Below are positions 9,372 through 18,589 of a stretch of DNA of 64,000 nt, in pieces. The notes below the pieces were generated by a model. That model did no database searches. It saw only the letters and a program-made list of their open reading frames with translations, and had not been told where the DNA came from. A program made the position numbers and the translations under genes. Positions within the stretch are counted from its first letter, which is position 1. Each line of letters opens with the position of its first letter. The DNA comes from Edwardsiella tarda ATCC 15947 = NBRC 105688 (GTDB taxonomy: Bacteria > Pseudomonadota > Gammaproteobacteria > Enterobacterales > Enterobacteriaceae), in contig NZ_CP084506.1 in NCBI RefSeq assembly GCF_003113495.2, positions 2,046,001-2,110,000 on the forward strand, written 5' to 3'.

Positions 9372-10220
9372 ATGTCACACCCCGTTATTCAACGCAAAGT
9401 CCTACGTACCACCTGCCCAGACGCCAAGGGGCTGATCGCCAAGATCACCAATATCTGTTACAAGCATCAACTCAACATCATCCAGAATAACGAGTTTGTC
9501 GATCACCATAGCGGGCGTTTTTTCATGCGTACCGAGCTAGAAGGGATCTTCAACGATGAGACCCTGCTCGCCGATCTGGATGGCGCCCTACCAGCAGGCT
9601 CCGAGCGTGAAATCATCGCCACCGCTCGGCAACGGGTAGTCATCCTGGTCACCAAGGAGGCGCACTGCCTGGGTGATCTGCTGATCAAGAGTGCCTTCGG
9701 CGATCTGGATATCGAGATTGCCGCGGTCATCGCTAACCACGCCACCTTGCAACCGTTAGTCGAAAAGTTCGCGATCCCTTTCATCCTGGTCAGCCACGAC
9801 GGGCTGAGCCGCGAGGCACACGACGATGCCGTCGCCGAACAGATCGATCGCCTGGCACCCGACTATGTGGTGTTGGCCAAATATATGCGCATCCTCACGC
9901 CCGGTTTCGTCGCGCGCTACCCGAATCGCATCATCAATATCCATCACTCCTTCCTGCCGGCCTTTATCGGTGCGCGCCCCTATCACCAAGCCTATCAACG
10001 CGGGGTGAAGATCATCGGCGCCACCGCGCACTTCGTGAACAACGATCTGGATGAGGGGCCGATCATCATGCAGGACGTGATCCATGTCGACCACAGTTAC
10101 ACGGCCGAGGAGATGATCCGCGCGGGGCGAGATGTGGAAAAAAATGTGCTGAGCCGCGCCCTCTACCGCGTGTTGGCACAACGGGTGTTCGTCTGCGGTA
10201 ATCGCACAGTAATTTTTTGA
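9372..10220 (+). CDS. purU: Formyltetrahydrofolate deformylase PurU
   Basis: PurU hydrolyses 10-formyl-THF to THF and formate, supplying formate to PurT and balancing one-carbon pools. An N-terminal ACT regulatory domain (about residues 8-85) precedes the formyltransferase-like catalytic domain. The catalytic domain contains the family blocks VVLAKYMRILTPGFV and NIHHSFLPAFIGARPYHQAY. The 282-residue form starting at 9372 matches E. coli PurU (280) and has an AAGGA site 9 bases upstream; an upstream in-frame start at 9330 is unlikely. A GC-rich hairpin after the stop (around 10251-10270) is followed by A, not T, residues. Confidence 0.97.
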   Translation: MSHPVIQRKVLRTTCPDAKGLIAKITNICYKHQLNIIQNNEFVDHHSGRFFMRTELEGIFNDETLLADLDGALPAGSEREIIATARQRVVILVTKEAHCLGDLLIKSAFGDLDIEIAAVIANHATLQPLVEKFAIPFILVSHDGLSREAHDDAVAEQIDRLAPDYVVLAKYMRILTPGFVARYPNRIINIHHSFLPAFIGARPYHQAYQRGVKIIGATAHFVNNDLDEGPIIMQDVIHVDHSYTAEEMIRAGRDVEKNVLSRALYRVLAQRVFVCGNRTVIF

Positions 10221-10307
10221 TTTGTTCGTTTTTTCTCTGTTTTTTGTACGCCCGCACAACAGTGCGGGCAAAAAAACGGCAAACGATTTTTTTTTCTTAC
10301 GCAACCC

Positions 10308-10345
10308 TTTACAGCGCGGCGCGATTTGTTATTATGCGCCCCGCT
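10308..10345 (+). promoter_or_regulatory. tRNA-Tyr operon promoter with GC-rich discriminator
   Basis: The -35 box TTTACA (10308-10313) and -10 box TATTAT (10330-10335) are 16 bases apart. They are followed by the discriminator GCGCCCCGC, almost identical to the E. coli tyrT promoter. A GC-rich discriminator is the known hallmark of stringent (ppGpp) control of stable RNA promoters. Confidence 0.85.
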
Positions 10346-10372
10346 TCCGCTGATAACGAAGCGCGACAATCT

Positions 10373-10457
<85 letters not shown>

Positions 10458-10535
10458 TTTCTTCTCTCGAAATGGTATCGTAAAACGCCCTAGCCCGGCG
10501 TCCGGTGTGACCGGTTAGCAATATCATCCCCAAAT

Positions 10536-10603
<68 letters not shown>

Positions 10604-10620
<17 letters not shown>

Positions 10621-10778
10621 TTCTTTTGTTGTTCTCTGCTAGACATCCCAAATGCCTATATCAAGCCAGAACCCGATCCGGGGAAGGTGAGAACCTTCGA
10701 CAAGGTTCGAGTCGAGCAACGCGAGACAACGTTGCCGCAGGCAACGGCCCGTAGGGCGAGCCGCAACGCGGCGAGTCA
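10604..10778 (+). ncRNA. RtT-type repeat, unit 1 (175 bp)
   Basis: The unit starts within the 3' end of the second tRNA-Tyr (TCCTTCCCCCACCACCA) and ends just before the next copy of that end. In E. coli the tyrT operon is likewise followed by ~178-bp repeats that each contain the last 19 bases of the tRNA; processing of that transcript releases the RtT RNA. The architecture is the same here. That an RNA is released is inference. The unit holds a hairpin-forming GAACCTTCGACAAGGTTC and a GTTGCCGCAGGCAAC stem. Confidence 0.75.
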
Positions 10779-11100
10779 TCCTTCCCCCACCACCATTCTT
10801 TTGTTGTTCTCTGCTAGACATCCCAAACGCCTATATCAAGCCAGAACCCAATTCGGGGAAGGTGAGAACCTTCGACAAGGTTCCCGGCCAAGCGGCGTTA
10901 TCGGTGAAGCCAGTTGGCACACGGACAGCGCGCAGAAACCGGAGCGTACTGGTCGTACGTGAGGATTTCGAGCACTGCCCAGGGGCAAAATGGCGAACAA
11001 GATAGCCGCATGACCGGGAACCTCGGTTCGCGTCGAGCAACGCGCGACCAACGTTGCCGCAGGCAACGGCCCGTAGGGCGAGCCGCAACGCGGCGAGTCA
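10779..11100 (+). ncRNA. RtT-type repeat, unit 2 (322 bp, interrupted)
   Basis: Unit 2 repeats unit 1 closely at both ends but is 147 bases longer. The extra DNA lies between AACCTTCGACAAGGTTC and GTCGAGCAACGCG and forms the inverted-repeat element described at 10877-11024. The 3' end again carries GTTGCCGCAGGCAAC and the GCGAGTCA that leads into the next tRNA-end copy. Confidence 0.75.
10877..11024. mobile_element. MITE-like element with terminal inverted repeats inside RtT unit 2
   Basis: The left end AAGGTTCCCGGCCAAGCGG (10877-10895) and the reverse complement of the right end (11006-11024) agree at 16 of 19 positions. GGTTC occurs at both borders (10879-10883 and 11025-11029), which could be a 5-bp target duplication. 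The interior has no coding capacity and contains a small palindrome, CGTAC-TGGTC-GTACG. Unit 1 lacks this DNA, so it is either an insertion into unit 2 or a deletion from unit 1. I do not recognise the family. Confidence 0.55.
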
Positions 11101-11176
11101 TCCTTCCCCCACCACCATTCTTCTGTTGTTCTCTGCTAGACATCCCAAACGCCTATATCAAACCAGAACCCGATCC
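11101..11176 (+). repeat. RtT-type repeat, unit 3 (truncated)
   Basis: The third unit keeps the tRNA-end copy and about 60 following bases (CTGCTAGACATCCCAAACGC and beyond), then diverges after CGATCC. The rest of the stretch up to 11284 shows nothing further. Confidence 0.75.
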
Positions 11177-11284
11177 AGACGACCGTAGCGGCTCGCCAAA
11201 CGCGGCCTCACACCGTCAGGCTTGCCATCCCGCGCCACATTCGTTATACCTCACAGCTTGTCGGTAAATTAAGGTAGTGATGGG

Positions 11285-11854
11285 ATGCGTAATGCGATTT
11301 GTGTCTTTTGCGGGGCCAGCGACGGTGTCGCTGAACGTTATGTCGCCACGGCACGCCAGCTGGGCCAGACCCTCGCCCGCCAGGGGCGAACACTGGTCTA
11401 TGGCGGTGGTCGCAAGGGATTGATGGGCGTCGTGGCTGACGCCGCGCTGGCGGCGGGCGGCGAGGTACACGGCGTCATCCCGCAGCGACTGGTTGAGGCG
11501 GAAACCGCCCACCACGGCCTGACCTCCCTGGAGATCGTCCCAGACATGCACACGCGTAAGGCTCGCATGGCGGCACGCTCCGATGGCTTCATTGCCCTGC
11601 CGGGCGGCATCGGCACCCTGGAGGAGCTGTTCGAGATCTGGACCTGGGGACAGATCGGCTGCCACGACAAGCCGGTCGGCCTGCTGGATGTCGGCGACTA
11701 CTATCGCCGTCTACGCGACTTCCTGCGTTACAGCGCCGACGAAGGCTTTATTCGTCCCCCCTACCTCGCGACCCTGCTGCACGATGACGATCCGGCCAGC
11801 CTGCTGCGCGCCTTCGACGATTACCAACCGCATCATCTGAGCCGCTGGGAGTAA
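11285..11854 (+). CDS. LOG-family cytokinin-type nucleotide phosphoribohydrolase
   Basis: This 189-residue protein belongs to the LOG family (TIGR00730 type). Members cleave the N-glycosidic bond of nucleoside 5'-monophosphates, releasing base and ribose 5-phosphate. It shows the [10 protein letters not shown] phosphate-binding block near residue 40 and the signature PGGIGTLEE near residue 107, preceded by the MHTRKARM block. The bacterial substrate is uncertain. It stands alone between the tRNA-Tyr repeats and xthA, with an AAGG-type ribosome binding site. Confidence 0.88.
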   Translation: MRNAICVFCGASDGVAERYVATARQLGQTLARQGRTLVYGGGRKGLMGVVADAALAAGGEVHGVIPQRLVEAETAHHGLTSLEIVPDMHTRKARMAARSDGFIALPGGIGTLEELFEIWTWGQIGCHDKPVGLLDVGDYYRRLRDFLRYSADEGFIRPPYLATLLHDDDPASLLRAFDDYQPHHLSRWE

Positions 11855-11943
11855 CCCACGGCAATACCCCTACTGAGCGCAAGGTTCAGCTAACGCCCGC
11901 CATCTGCTACCATGCGGGCACCCTTATTCAACGGCCAGAATCC

Positions 11944-12753
11944 ATGAAGTTTATCTCTTTCAACATCAACGGGCTGCGTGCCCGTCCCCATCAGCTGGCG
12001 GCGATCGTGGAGAAACATAATCCGGACGTGATCGGTCTACAAGAGACCAAGGTTCACGACGATATGTTCCCGCTCCAGGATCTGGCCCCGCTCGGCTACC
12101 ATCTGCATTACCATGGCCAGAAAGGACACTACGGCGTCGCCCTATTGACTCGCATGGCGCCGCTGGCGGTACGCAAGGGCTTTCCAGGCGACGCTGAGGA
12201 TGCCCAACGGCGTATCATCATGGCCGATATCCCGACGGAACAGGGCGTGTTAACCGTCATCAACGGCTATTTCCCGCAAGGGGAGAGTCGCGACCATCCC
12301 CTGAAGTTCCCGGCCAAGAGCAAGTTCTATGCCGATCTACAGGATTACCTGCAACAGTCGCTGACCCCGCAGGATCAGGTCTTGATCATGGGCGATATGA
12401 ACATCAGCCCGGCCGACATCGACATCGGTATCGGCGACGAGAGCCGCCGCCGCTGGCTGCGTAGCGGCAAATGCTCCTTCCTGCCGGAGGAGCGGGCCTG
12501 GATGGATCGCCTGCTGAGTTGGGGACTGGTCGACACCTATCGTCAAGCCCATCCCGAGCGCGACGACCGCTTCTCCTGGTTCGATTACCGCTCCAAAGGT
12601 TTCGACGATAACCGTGGGCTGCGCATCGATCTGCTGCTCGCCAGCCAACCGCTGGCACAGCGTTGCGTCGATAGCGGCATCGACTATGAGATCCGGGCGA
12701 TGGAGAAGCCCTCCGACCATGCCCCGATCTGGGCCGAGTTCACGTTATCATGA
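11944..12753 (+). CDS. xthA: Exodeoxyribonuclease III
   Basis: XthA is the main AP endonuclease and a 3'-5' exonuclease of base excision repair. The 269-residue protein has the catalytic glutamate in VIGLQETKV (residue 34), the metal/catalytic block [11 protein letters not shown], and the C-terminal [10 protein letters not shown] with the catalytic His. Length equals E. coli XthA (268). Its stop overlaps the start of nudG (ATGA), so the two are co-translated; both protect against damaged nucleotides. Confidence 0.98.
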   Translation: MKFISFNINGLRARPHQLAAIVEKHNPDVIGLQETKVHDDMFPLQDLAPLGYHLHYHGQKGHYGVALLTRMAPLAVRKGFPGDAEDAQRRIIMADIPTEQGVLTVINGYFPQGESRDHPLKFPAKSKFYADLQDYLQQSLTPQDQVLIMGDMNISPADIDIGIGDESRRRWLRSGKCSFLPEERAWMDRLLSWGLVDTYRQAHPERDDRFSWFDYRSKGFDDNRGLRIDLLLASQPLAQRCVDSGIDYEIRAMEKPSDHAPIWAEFTLS

Positions 12754-13178
12754 CGGCGCAGGGAGCGGAGAAGATCCTGCATGTCGTCGCGGCGATTATC
12801 GAACGACAGGGGCGTATCCTGCTGGCGCAGCGTGGCGCCAGCCAGGATCAGTCTGGCTTGTGGGAGTTTCCCGGCGGGAAGGTCGAGGCGGGCGAGAGCC
12901 AGCCTCAGGCGTTGCAGCGTGAACTGGAGGAGGAGCTAGGGCTAGCCTGCCAGGTAAGCGACTATGTCGCCAGCAGCACCCTACTCCAGCCAGGCCGGCG
13001 CATTCATCTGCATGCCTGGCGGGTACAGCCCGACGCGGGTGAGCCCCAGGCGCGAGAGCACGCCGCGTTGCACTGGGTCACGCCACAACAGGCGCTGGAC
13101 TATCCGTTGGCGCCTGCGGATCTCCCGCTGCTGCAGGCCTATCTGGCGCGGCTGGCGCGCTTCGCGCGCGATGCGTAA
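12750..13178 (+). CDS. nudG: Nudix (d)CTP pyrophosphohydrolase NudG
   Basis: NudG hydrolyses oxidised and modified pyrimidine nucleotides such as 5-methyl- and 5-hydroxy-dCTP to monophosphates. The 142-residue protein carries a complete Nudix box, GGKVEAGES...RELEEELG (about residues 38-60), in a MutT-like fold. It overlaps xthA by four bases. The N-terminus is a few residues longer than that of E. coli. Confidence 0.93.
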   Translation: MTAQGAEKILHVVAAIIERQGRILLAQRGASQDQSGLWEFPGGKVEAGESQPQALQRELEEELGLACQVSDYVASSTLLQPGRRIHLHAWRVQPDAGEPQAREHAALHWVTPQQALDYPLAPADLPLLQAYLARLARFARDA

Positions 13179-13207
13179 CGCCTCACTCCGGGTTAAGCCC
13201 CTCGGGC

Positions 13208-13546
13208 TTAACCCTTCTTCAGCACCACCCAACGCAGGTTATTGGTACTCAACACCTGTGGGTTAGCCTGGCACTGCAACAACAGCCCATCGGTCGCCAC
13301 TACCGCCCCCTCCGAATAGTAACGATCCTGGTACAGGCAACAGCGGCTACAGGTGACACTCGTTCCCCCGTTGTTATAGCCGTTGGCGGGCATCGGCACC
13401 ACCACATCGACGCCACCGGCGGCGACGGCTGCCGTTCCCGCCTGATTGACGTTAGCGGCGCCCCCATTGGTCGAGAGCGTTACCTCTGCTTGGAGCGCGG
13501 CGCTCCACAACAGCGCGCCTAGCGCCACGATTACGGCCTGTTTCAT
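13208..13546 (-). CDS. ynjH: YnjH-like periplasmic protein (DUF1496)
   Basis: This 112-residue protein has a signal peptide ([20 protein letters not shown]) and a cysteine-rich core, [18 protein letters not shown], shared with E. coli YnjH. Its function is unknown. A glycine/alanine-rich insert after the signal peptide makes it about 20 residues longer than E. coli YnjH. Its ATG overlaps the topB stop by four bases, so it forms the downstream gene of a topB-ynjH pair. Confidence 0.85.
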   Translation of the reverse strand: MKQAVIVALGALLWSAALQAEVTLSTNGGAANVNQAGTAAVAAGGVDVVVPMPANGYNNGGTSVTCSRCCLYQDRYYSEGAVVATDGLLLQCQANPQVLSTNNLRWVVLKKG

Positions 13547-15471
13547 GCTTTCTTCCTCTTATTGGCTGCGGTTGCTCGCCCTGACGCTCGCCGTGCCGTC
13601 CCTTGCTGAGCGGGCGGCAGATGGCGAAACGCGCGGGGATCCACGGCGGTACGCGCCTGATGGATCAGCTGCTGTAGCGTCTCCACCAGCGGGTGCATAA
13701 AATCCTGATAGCGGCAGCCCTTCTCGCTGATCTTCGTCAGCGTCGACTCCCAGTGCGCCGTCATATCGGGACGCCCCGCCATCTCCGGCAGGCAATGGAT
13801 CAACGCCCTGCCCGCCTCGCTGGCGTGGATGTTACGCCCCTTCTTCTGCAGGAATCCTCGACGGAACAAGAGCTCGATGATCCCGGCTCGCGTGGCCTCG
13901 GTCCCTAAACCATCGGTCGCTCGCAGGATTTTCTTTAGCGATTTATCCTGTACGAAGCGGGCGATCCCGGTCATCGCCGACAATAACGTGGCATCGGTGA
14001 AGGGACGTGGCGGCTGCGTCTGACGCGCCATCAACTCGCCGCGCTCACAATGCAACACGTCGTCGCGCGCCACCACCGGCAACGGCATCCCTTCGTCCTC
14101 ATCGTCACGCTCCTTGGCGCCGAGCAGCGCGCGCCAGCCGGGAGCCGCCAAGAAACGCGCCTTGGCACAGAACGCGCCCCCGGCGATCGTCAGATCGATG
14201 ACGCACTTACGGTACTGCGCGTCGGGGCAGAACTGCATCAGGTACTGGCGCGCCACCAGCTGGTAGATGTTGCGCTCGTCCGCCGACAGCGAGACGTTGC
14301 CGCTGCGGGCGGTGGGAATGATCGCGTGGTGAGCATCCACCTTGCTGTCATCCCAGCAACGATTACGGCGCTCGCTATCGACCGCGGCCAAATCAGCCAG
14401 CTCAGGCACATGGCTGGCGATGGCGGCCATCACCGCGTGACGACCGGCGAAATGCTCCTCCGGCAGATGGCGGCTATCGGAGCGTGGATAGGTCAACAGC
14501 TTATGGGTCTCATACAGACGCTGACAGATATCAAGCACCTGTTGGGCGCTCAGGCCGAAGCGCTTAGCCGCCTCGATCTGTAACGCGGAAAGCGAGAATG
14601 GCAGCGGCGCCACCTCCGACTCACGCTTATCGTTGTAGCCGGTCACCCGCGCCGGTTGATCCGCGATGCGTGTGATGACGTGCTCGGCCAACGCCCGGTT
14701 AAGCAGGCGCCCCTCCTCGTCCTGATGGGGTTCACAGGCCTCGCTGGGTTGCCACTGCGCCCAGAAACGCTCCCCCGCCGGCGTGACGATATGCGCCCGC
14801 ACCTCGTAGAAATCCTTCGCCACGAAGTGCTCGATCTCCTCATCGCGCCGCACCACCAGCCCTAACACCGGCGTCTGCACCCGCCCGACGGAGAGGACGC
14901 CGTTATAACCGGCGTTACGCCCCAACAGGGTGTAGGCGCGCGTCATGTTGATACCATACAGCCAATCGGCGCGCGCGCGCGCCAAGGCCGAGACACACAA
15001 CGGCATGAACTCATGGTTGTCGCGCAGCCGCCCCAGCGCCCGCGTCACCGCTTGGGGGTTCAGATCGTTGATCAGGCAACGCTGCACCTGGCGGCGGCGC
15101 TCCGGTGCCAGGGCCAGGAAGTCGAGGACCTCATCGACCAGCAGCTGCCCCTCGCGATCCGGGTCACCGGCGTGTACCACCTGTTGCGCGTCGTGCAACA
15201 GCCGCTCGATCACCTTAAGCTGCTTGGCGCTCGACGCCTTGGGGCGTAGCTGCCACTTCTGCGGCACGATAGGCAGATCGGCCAGATTCCAACGGGCATA
15301 ACGGGCGTCATAGGCATCTGGCTCGGCCTGCTCCAGCAGGTGGCCGACACACCAGGTGACGACATCGTCATCGCCGCATTGAATGTAGCCATCCGCTCGG
15401 CGATGGGGTTTCGGCAGCACATCGGCGATGGCACGCCCTAGACTCGGTTTTTCCGCGATAAACAGCCGCAT
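13543..15471 (-). CDS. topB: DNA topoisomerase III
   Basis: TopB is a type IA topoisomerase that decatenates replication intermediates. The 642-residue protein has a TOPRIM domain with [11 protein letters not shown] at the N-terminus and [11 protein letters not shown] at residues 100-110. The catalytic tyrosine Tyr328 lies in [13 protein letters not shown], the same number as in E. coli. [14 protein letters not shown] and [13 protein letters not shown] are further family blocks. The basic C-terminal tail rich in Lys/Arg is typical. The gene lies 8 bases after selU. Confidence 0.97.
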   Translation of the reverse strand: MRLFIAEKPSLGRAIADVLPKPHRRADGYIQCGDDDVVTWCVGHLLEQAEPDAYDARYARWNLADLPIVPQKWQLRPKASSAKQLKVIERLLHDAQQVVHAGDPDREGQLLVDEVLDFLALAPERRRQVQRCLINDLNPQAVTRALGRLRDNHEFMPLCVSALARARADWLYGINMTRAYTLLGRNAGYNGVLSVGRVQTPVLGLVVRRDEEIEHFVAKDFYEVRAHIVTPAGERFWAQWQPSEACEPHQDEEGRLLNRALAEHVITRIADQPARVTGYNDKRESEVAPLPFSLSALQIEAAKRFGLSAQQVLDICQRLYETHKLLTYPRSDSRHLPEEHFAGRHAVMAAIASHVPELADLAAVDSERRNRCWDDSKVDAHHAIIPTARSGNVSLSADERNIYQLVARQYLMQFCPDAQYRKCVIDLTIAGGAFCAKARFLAAPGWRALLGAKERDDEDEGMPLPVVARDDVLHCERGELMARQTQPPRPFTDATLLSAMTGIARFVQDKSLKKILRATDGLGTEATRAGIIELLFRRGFLQKKGRNIHASEAGRALIHCLPEMAGRPDMTAHWESTLTKISEKGCRYQDFMHPLVETLQQLIHQARTAVDPRAFRHLPPAQQGTARRASGRATAANKRKKA

Positions 15472-15479
15472 CGGTCACC

Positions 15480-16592
15480 TTAATTCTGGCCGAGGGAAAG
15501 GAGATAATCCCGCACGGCGGCATAGTCGCCGCGGAAGACGATGCGGGCCGCCTTCTTCTCCAGCTGATAGCCGTACATCGGATCGTAGTAATCCTGCAAC
15601 AGCGGCACCAACCAGGCCAGATGCGCCTCGCTGCCGTCGCCGTCCCGTTGCCGTTGCAAGGCACGCGTCAGGTGGCCATCCAGCTCGGCATAACGCTCCA
15701 GGCCCAGACGACGGCGGATGGCGAACAGCCCATGGTGCAGATACTCGGCGTAAGCCTGCCAACCCGCCTCGCGCCCATAGGCGCGCTCATACTCCACGCA
15801 CATCAGATCGATGTACTCCTCTTGCAGACGCGCCAGGCGCGCCTCGAAGGGCTCCTCGACCACGGCCACCGGCGCCTGCTGCATCGCGTTATACAGGCAG
15901 AGTGGAATATGGTTAGAGCCGATCACCCGCCCCTCATCCTCCAGCATCCAGCGCCGGACACCGGCACGCTGCTGCTTCAACAGCGCGATACCGAGCTGGT
16001 TCTCGAAGTCGACCTGACTGCCCTGCGCCACCACGACACGCCCGAAGGAGGAGCCGCGATGGCGCGCCGCCCCCTCGAGATCGATGCCGCCCGGCAACTC
16101 GCGCAACATGCGTGTCTTGCCGCAACCGGTGTTCCCCCCGATCAGCACCATCGGCAGCGTGGCGGCCTGTTCGGTCTGCTGCATCACCGCCTGGCGTAGC
16201 GCCTTATAGCCACCTTCGATCAGCGGATAGTCCAGCCCCGCCTCGCGCAACCACTGCTGCACGATGTGGGAACGCAGGCCGCCCCGAAAACAGTAGAGAT
16301 AGCCGTGCGGATGACGCCGGCACTGCGCCAACCAGGCATCGACCCGGGCGGCGCGCACCTCGCCATACACCAGGCGATTGCCCAAGGCGATGGCGGCTTC
16401 CTGGCCCTGCTGTTTGTAACAGATGCCCACCGCCTCGCGTTCGCTGTCCAACATCAACGGCAAATTGCAGGCGCTGGGGAAGGCCCCCGCCTGAAACTCG
16501 ACAGGGGCGCGCACGTCGATCAACGGGGTGTCGGCGGCCAGGATGGCGAGATAGTCCGTGCCATCCGGACGGGTTACTGCCGTGTCGATCAT
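15480..16592 (-). CDS. selU: tRNA 2-selenouridine synthase SelU (MnmH)
   Basis: SelU converts 2-thiouridine at the wobble position of certain tRNAs to 2-selenouridine through a geranylated intermediate. The 370-residue protein has an N-terminal rhodanese domain with the catalytic cysteine in [11 protein letters not shown] (Cys101) and a C-terminal P-loop domain with [10 protein letters not shown] (residues 151-160). Its ATG overlaps the selD stop (ATGA). This places selenophosphate supply and use in one transcript, unlike E. coli, where selU (ybbB) is elsewhere. Confidence 0.95.
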   Translation of the reverse strand: MIDTAVTRPDGTDYLAILAADTPLIDVRAPVEFQAGAFPSACNLPLMLDSEREAVGICYKQQGQEAAIALGNRLVYGEVRAARVDAWLAQCRRHPHGYLYCFRGGLRSHIVQQWLREAGLDYPLIEGGYKALRQAVMQQTEQAATLPMVLIGGNTGCGKTRMLRELPGGIDLEGAARHRGSSFGRVVVAQGSQVDFENQLGIALLKQQRAGVRRWMLEDEGRVIGSNHIPLCLYNAMQQAPVAVVEEPFEARLARLQEEYIDLMCVEYERAYGREAGWQAYAEYLHHGLFAIRRRLGLERYAELDGHLTRALQRQRDGDGSEAHLAWLVPLLQDYYDPMYGYQLEKKAARIVFRGDYAAVRDYLLSLGQN

Positions 16593-17635
16593 CCGTGAAC
16601 CTCGATCAACGGCGCACCGGCGCGCGGCGTATGCAACTCGCCGATGGCGCTCAGGGTCAGACCGTGGCGTGCCGCGACCTCAGCCACCGCCGCCTCGGCA
16701 TCCGGCGTCACCGCCAGCAACAGGCCGCCGGAGGTCTGCGGATCGCACAGCAGTTGACGCTGAAGATCGCTCATCGCCCCGACCAAGTGGCCATAGCTGT
16801 CAAAGTTGCGCCCGGTGCCACCGGGGACACACCCCTGCGCGATGTAGGCTTCGACGCCCGGCAGACGCGGGATCTGATCGAACCACAAGGTCGCCTGCAG
16901 ATCGGACCCCTGGCAGATCTCGCTCAGATGGCCCAACAGGCCAAAGCCGGTGACGTCGGTCATGGCGGTCACCCCGGCGATATCGGCGAAGTCGGCGCCG
17001 GGACGGTTCAACTGGCACATGGTGTCGCGCGCCAGCCCCTGATGCTCCGGCAGCAGGCAGCTACGCTTCTCGGCGGTGGTCAACACCCCGATGCCCAGCG
17101 GCTTGGTCAGGTAGAGTCGGCAACCGGCCTGCGCCGCGCTGTTCTTCTTCACCCGCTCGGTGCTGACCGTGCCGGTGACGGCCAGGCCAAAGATCGGTTC
17201 CGGCGCATCGATGGAGTGGCCGCCAGCCAGTGAGATCCCCGCCTCACGACATACCTGGCGCCCCCCCTCGATCACCTGCCGGGCGATCTCCGGCGCCAAC
17301 TTATCCACCGGCCAGCCGAGGATAGCGATCGCCATGATCGGTTTGCCGCCCATGGCATAGATGTCGCTGATGGCATTGGTGGCCGCGATACGGCCAAAAT
17401 CATACGGATCATCCACAATCGGCATGAAGAAGTCGGTGGTGCTGATGATGCCAACCCCGTTGCCGATGTCATAAACCGCCGCGTCGTCACGCGTCTCATT
17501 GCCCACCAGCAGGTGGGGATCGACAAACTTAGCCTGCTCACTATGCAGGATGGACTCCAATACTTTCGGCGAGATCTTGCAGCCACATCCCGCCCCATGG
17601 CTGTACTGTGTCAAACGAATGGCCGGCGCAGTCAT
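16589..17635 (-). CDS. selD: Selenophosphate synthase
   Basis: SelD makes selenophosphate from selenide and ATP, the selenium donor for selenocysteine and selenouridine. The 348-residue protein has the active-site sequence HGAGCGCK with Cys17, Cys19 and Lys20, numbered as in E. coli, followed by the AIRS-type ATP-binding fold ([37 protein letters not shown]). There is an ordinary cysteine, not selenocysteine, at position 17. A GGAG site precedes the ATG. It is the first gene of selD-selU and perhaps of a longer selD-selU-topB-ynjH run. Confidence 0.97.
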   Translation of the reverse strand: MTAPAIRLTQYSHGAGCGCKISPKVLESILHSEQAKFVDPHLLVGNETRDDAAVYDIGNGVGIISTTDFFMPIVDDPYDFGRIAATNAISDIYAMGGKPIMAIAILGWPVDKLAPEIARQVIEGGRQVCREAGISLAGGHSIDAPEPIFGLAVTGTVSTERVKKNSAAQAGCRLYLTKPLGIGVLTTAEKRSCLLPEHQGLARDTMCQLNRPGADFADIAGVTAMTDVTGFGLLGHLSEICQGSDLQATLWFDQIPRLPGVEAYIAQGCVPGGTGRNFDSYGHLVGAMSDLQRQLLCDPQTSGGLLLAVTPDAEAAVAEVAARHGLTLSAIGELHTPRAGAPLIEVHG

Positions 17636-17829
17636 ACCCTACTCCTCTCCATCAAGAAAAATAAAATCACGCTATGGTAACGCTAGAGCAGGAAATTGAT
17701 AAGCAACGGGATCAATAACCCCGTCGTGCATAACGAGGCAAACGGTTACGCGCGCAGTAAATGGCCGCCGTCGCCCGCGCTACCGATAGCGGATGCCGCG
17801 AGCGACGCGAAGAGGGAGGAAGAGAGACC

Positions 17830-18378
17830 TCAGAAGGCGCGCACGAAGGCGCTGCTATCCAACGGTTGCAGACGCGCGGCCTTCAGTTGCGGCGTGCCCA
17901 GATAGAGAAAGCCGACGATGGCATCTTGCGGGCGGCAGCCGAACGCGGCGCGCACCTGCGGATGCTCGACCCAGTGACCGCTACGCCAGATACCGTTAAA
18001 TCCCTGCGCCTGCGCCGCCATCTGCATCGCCATCAACGCGCAACCGGCCGATGCCACCTGCTCCCAGTGCGGTACCCGACTTTCGGCATCGCAATGGGCG
18101 ATCACCGTGATGATCAGCGGCGCACGAAATGGGGCCTTACGCGCCTTCTCGATCCCCTTCTCGTCGCGCCCTTCCTCGACGGCGATGGCATGCAACAGCG
18201 CGCTGAGGCGTGCCTGCCCCTCGCCCTGCACGGTGACGAAACGCCACGGCTGCAACCCCTTGTGATCCGGTGCGCGTAACCCGGCCTGAAAGATATTCTC
18301 TAACACCTGCCCCGCCGGGGCCGGCTCGCTCAGGCGCGAGGCGGAACGGCGTTGCAGCAGTAACTCTAAAGCGTCCAT
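17830..18378 (-). CDS. ydjA: Putative NAD(P)H nitroreductase YdjA
   Basis: YdjA is a minimal FMN-dependent nitroreductase-fold protein of 182 residues whose physiological substrate is unknown. The N-terminal [12 protein letters not shown] carries the FMN-phosphate-binding arginines, and [18 protein letters not shown] follows. The C-terminal [11 protein letters not shown] matches the family. Synteny with selD on one side and sppA on the other is as in E. coli. The ribosome binding site is AGGAGAG. About 190 bases between it and selD hold no gene. Confidence 0.93.
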   Translation of the reverse strand: MDALELLLQRRSASRLSEPAPAGQVLENIFQAGLRAPDHKGLQPWRFVTVQGEGQARLSALLHAIAVEEGRDEKGIEKARKAPFRAPLIITVIAHCDAESRVPHWEQVASAGCALMAMQMAAQAQGFNGIWRSGHWVEHPQVRAAFGCRPQDAIVGFLYLGTPQLKAARLQPLDSSAFVRAF

Positions 18379-18589
18379 AACACTCTCCTGCGGACAAAAT
18401 GGGTAAACCCAAATGATGTTAAATCAACGTTATGACAATTATCCGCCGCGCTACGCCAAGATACCAGCCCCGCACGACGCAATGCGTGCGCATAACGATG
18501 CCGCCGCGCGACGCTAACCATCTCGACGCTGACATTTCGCTCCTCCCCCGTTAGGATAGCGTGACTGCAACTTTTTACCTGGAGCTTAC

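Noticed and set aside
10249..10275. purU terminator
   Set aside because: GCCCGCAC/GTGCGGGC is a good stem, but A residues follow it on the plus strand and no T-tract follows on the minus strand, so I did not list it as a terminator.
16589..17635. selD as a selenoprotein gene
   Set aside because: Position 17 is a normal cysteine codon and there is no in-frame TGA.
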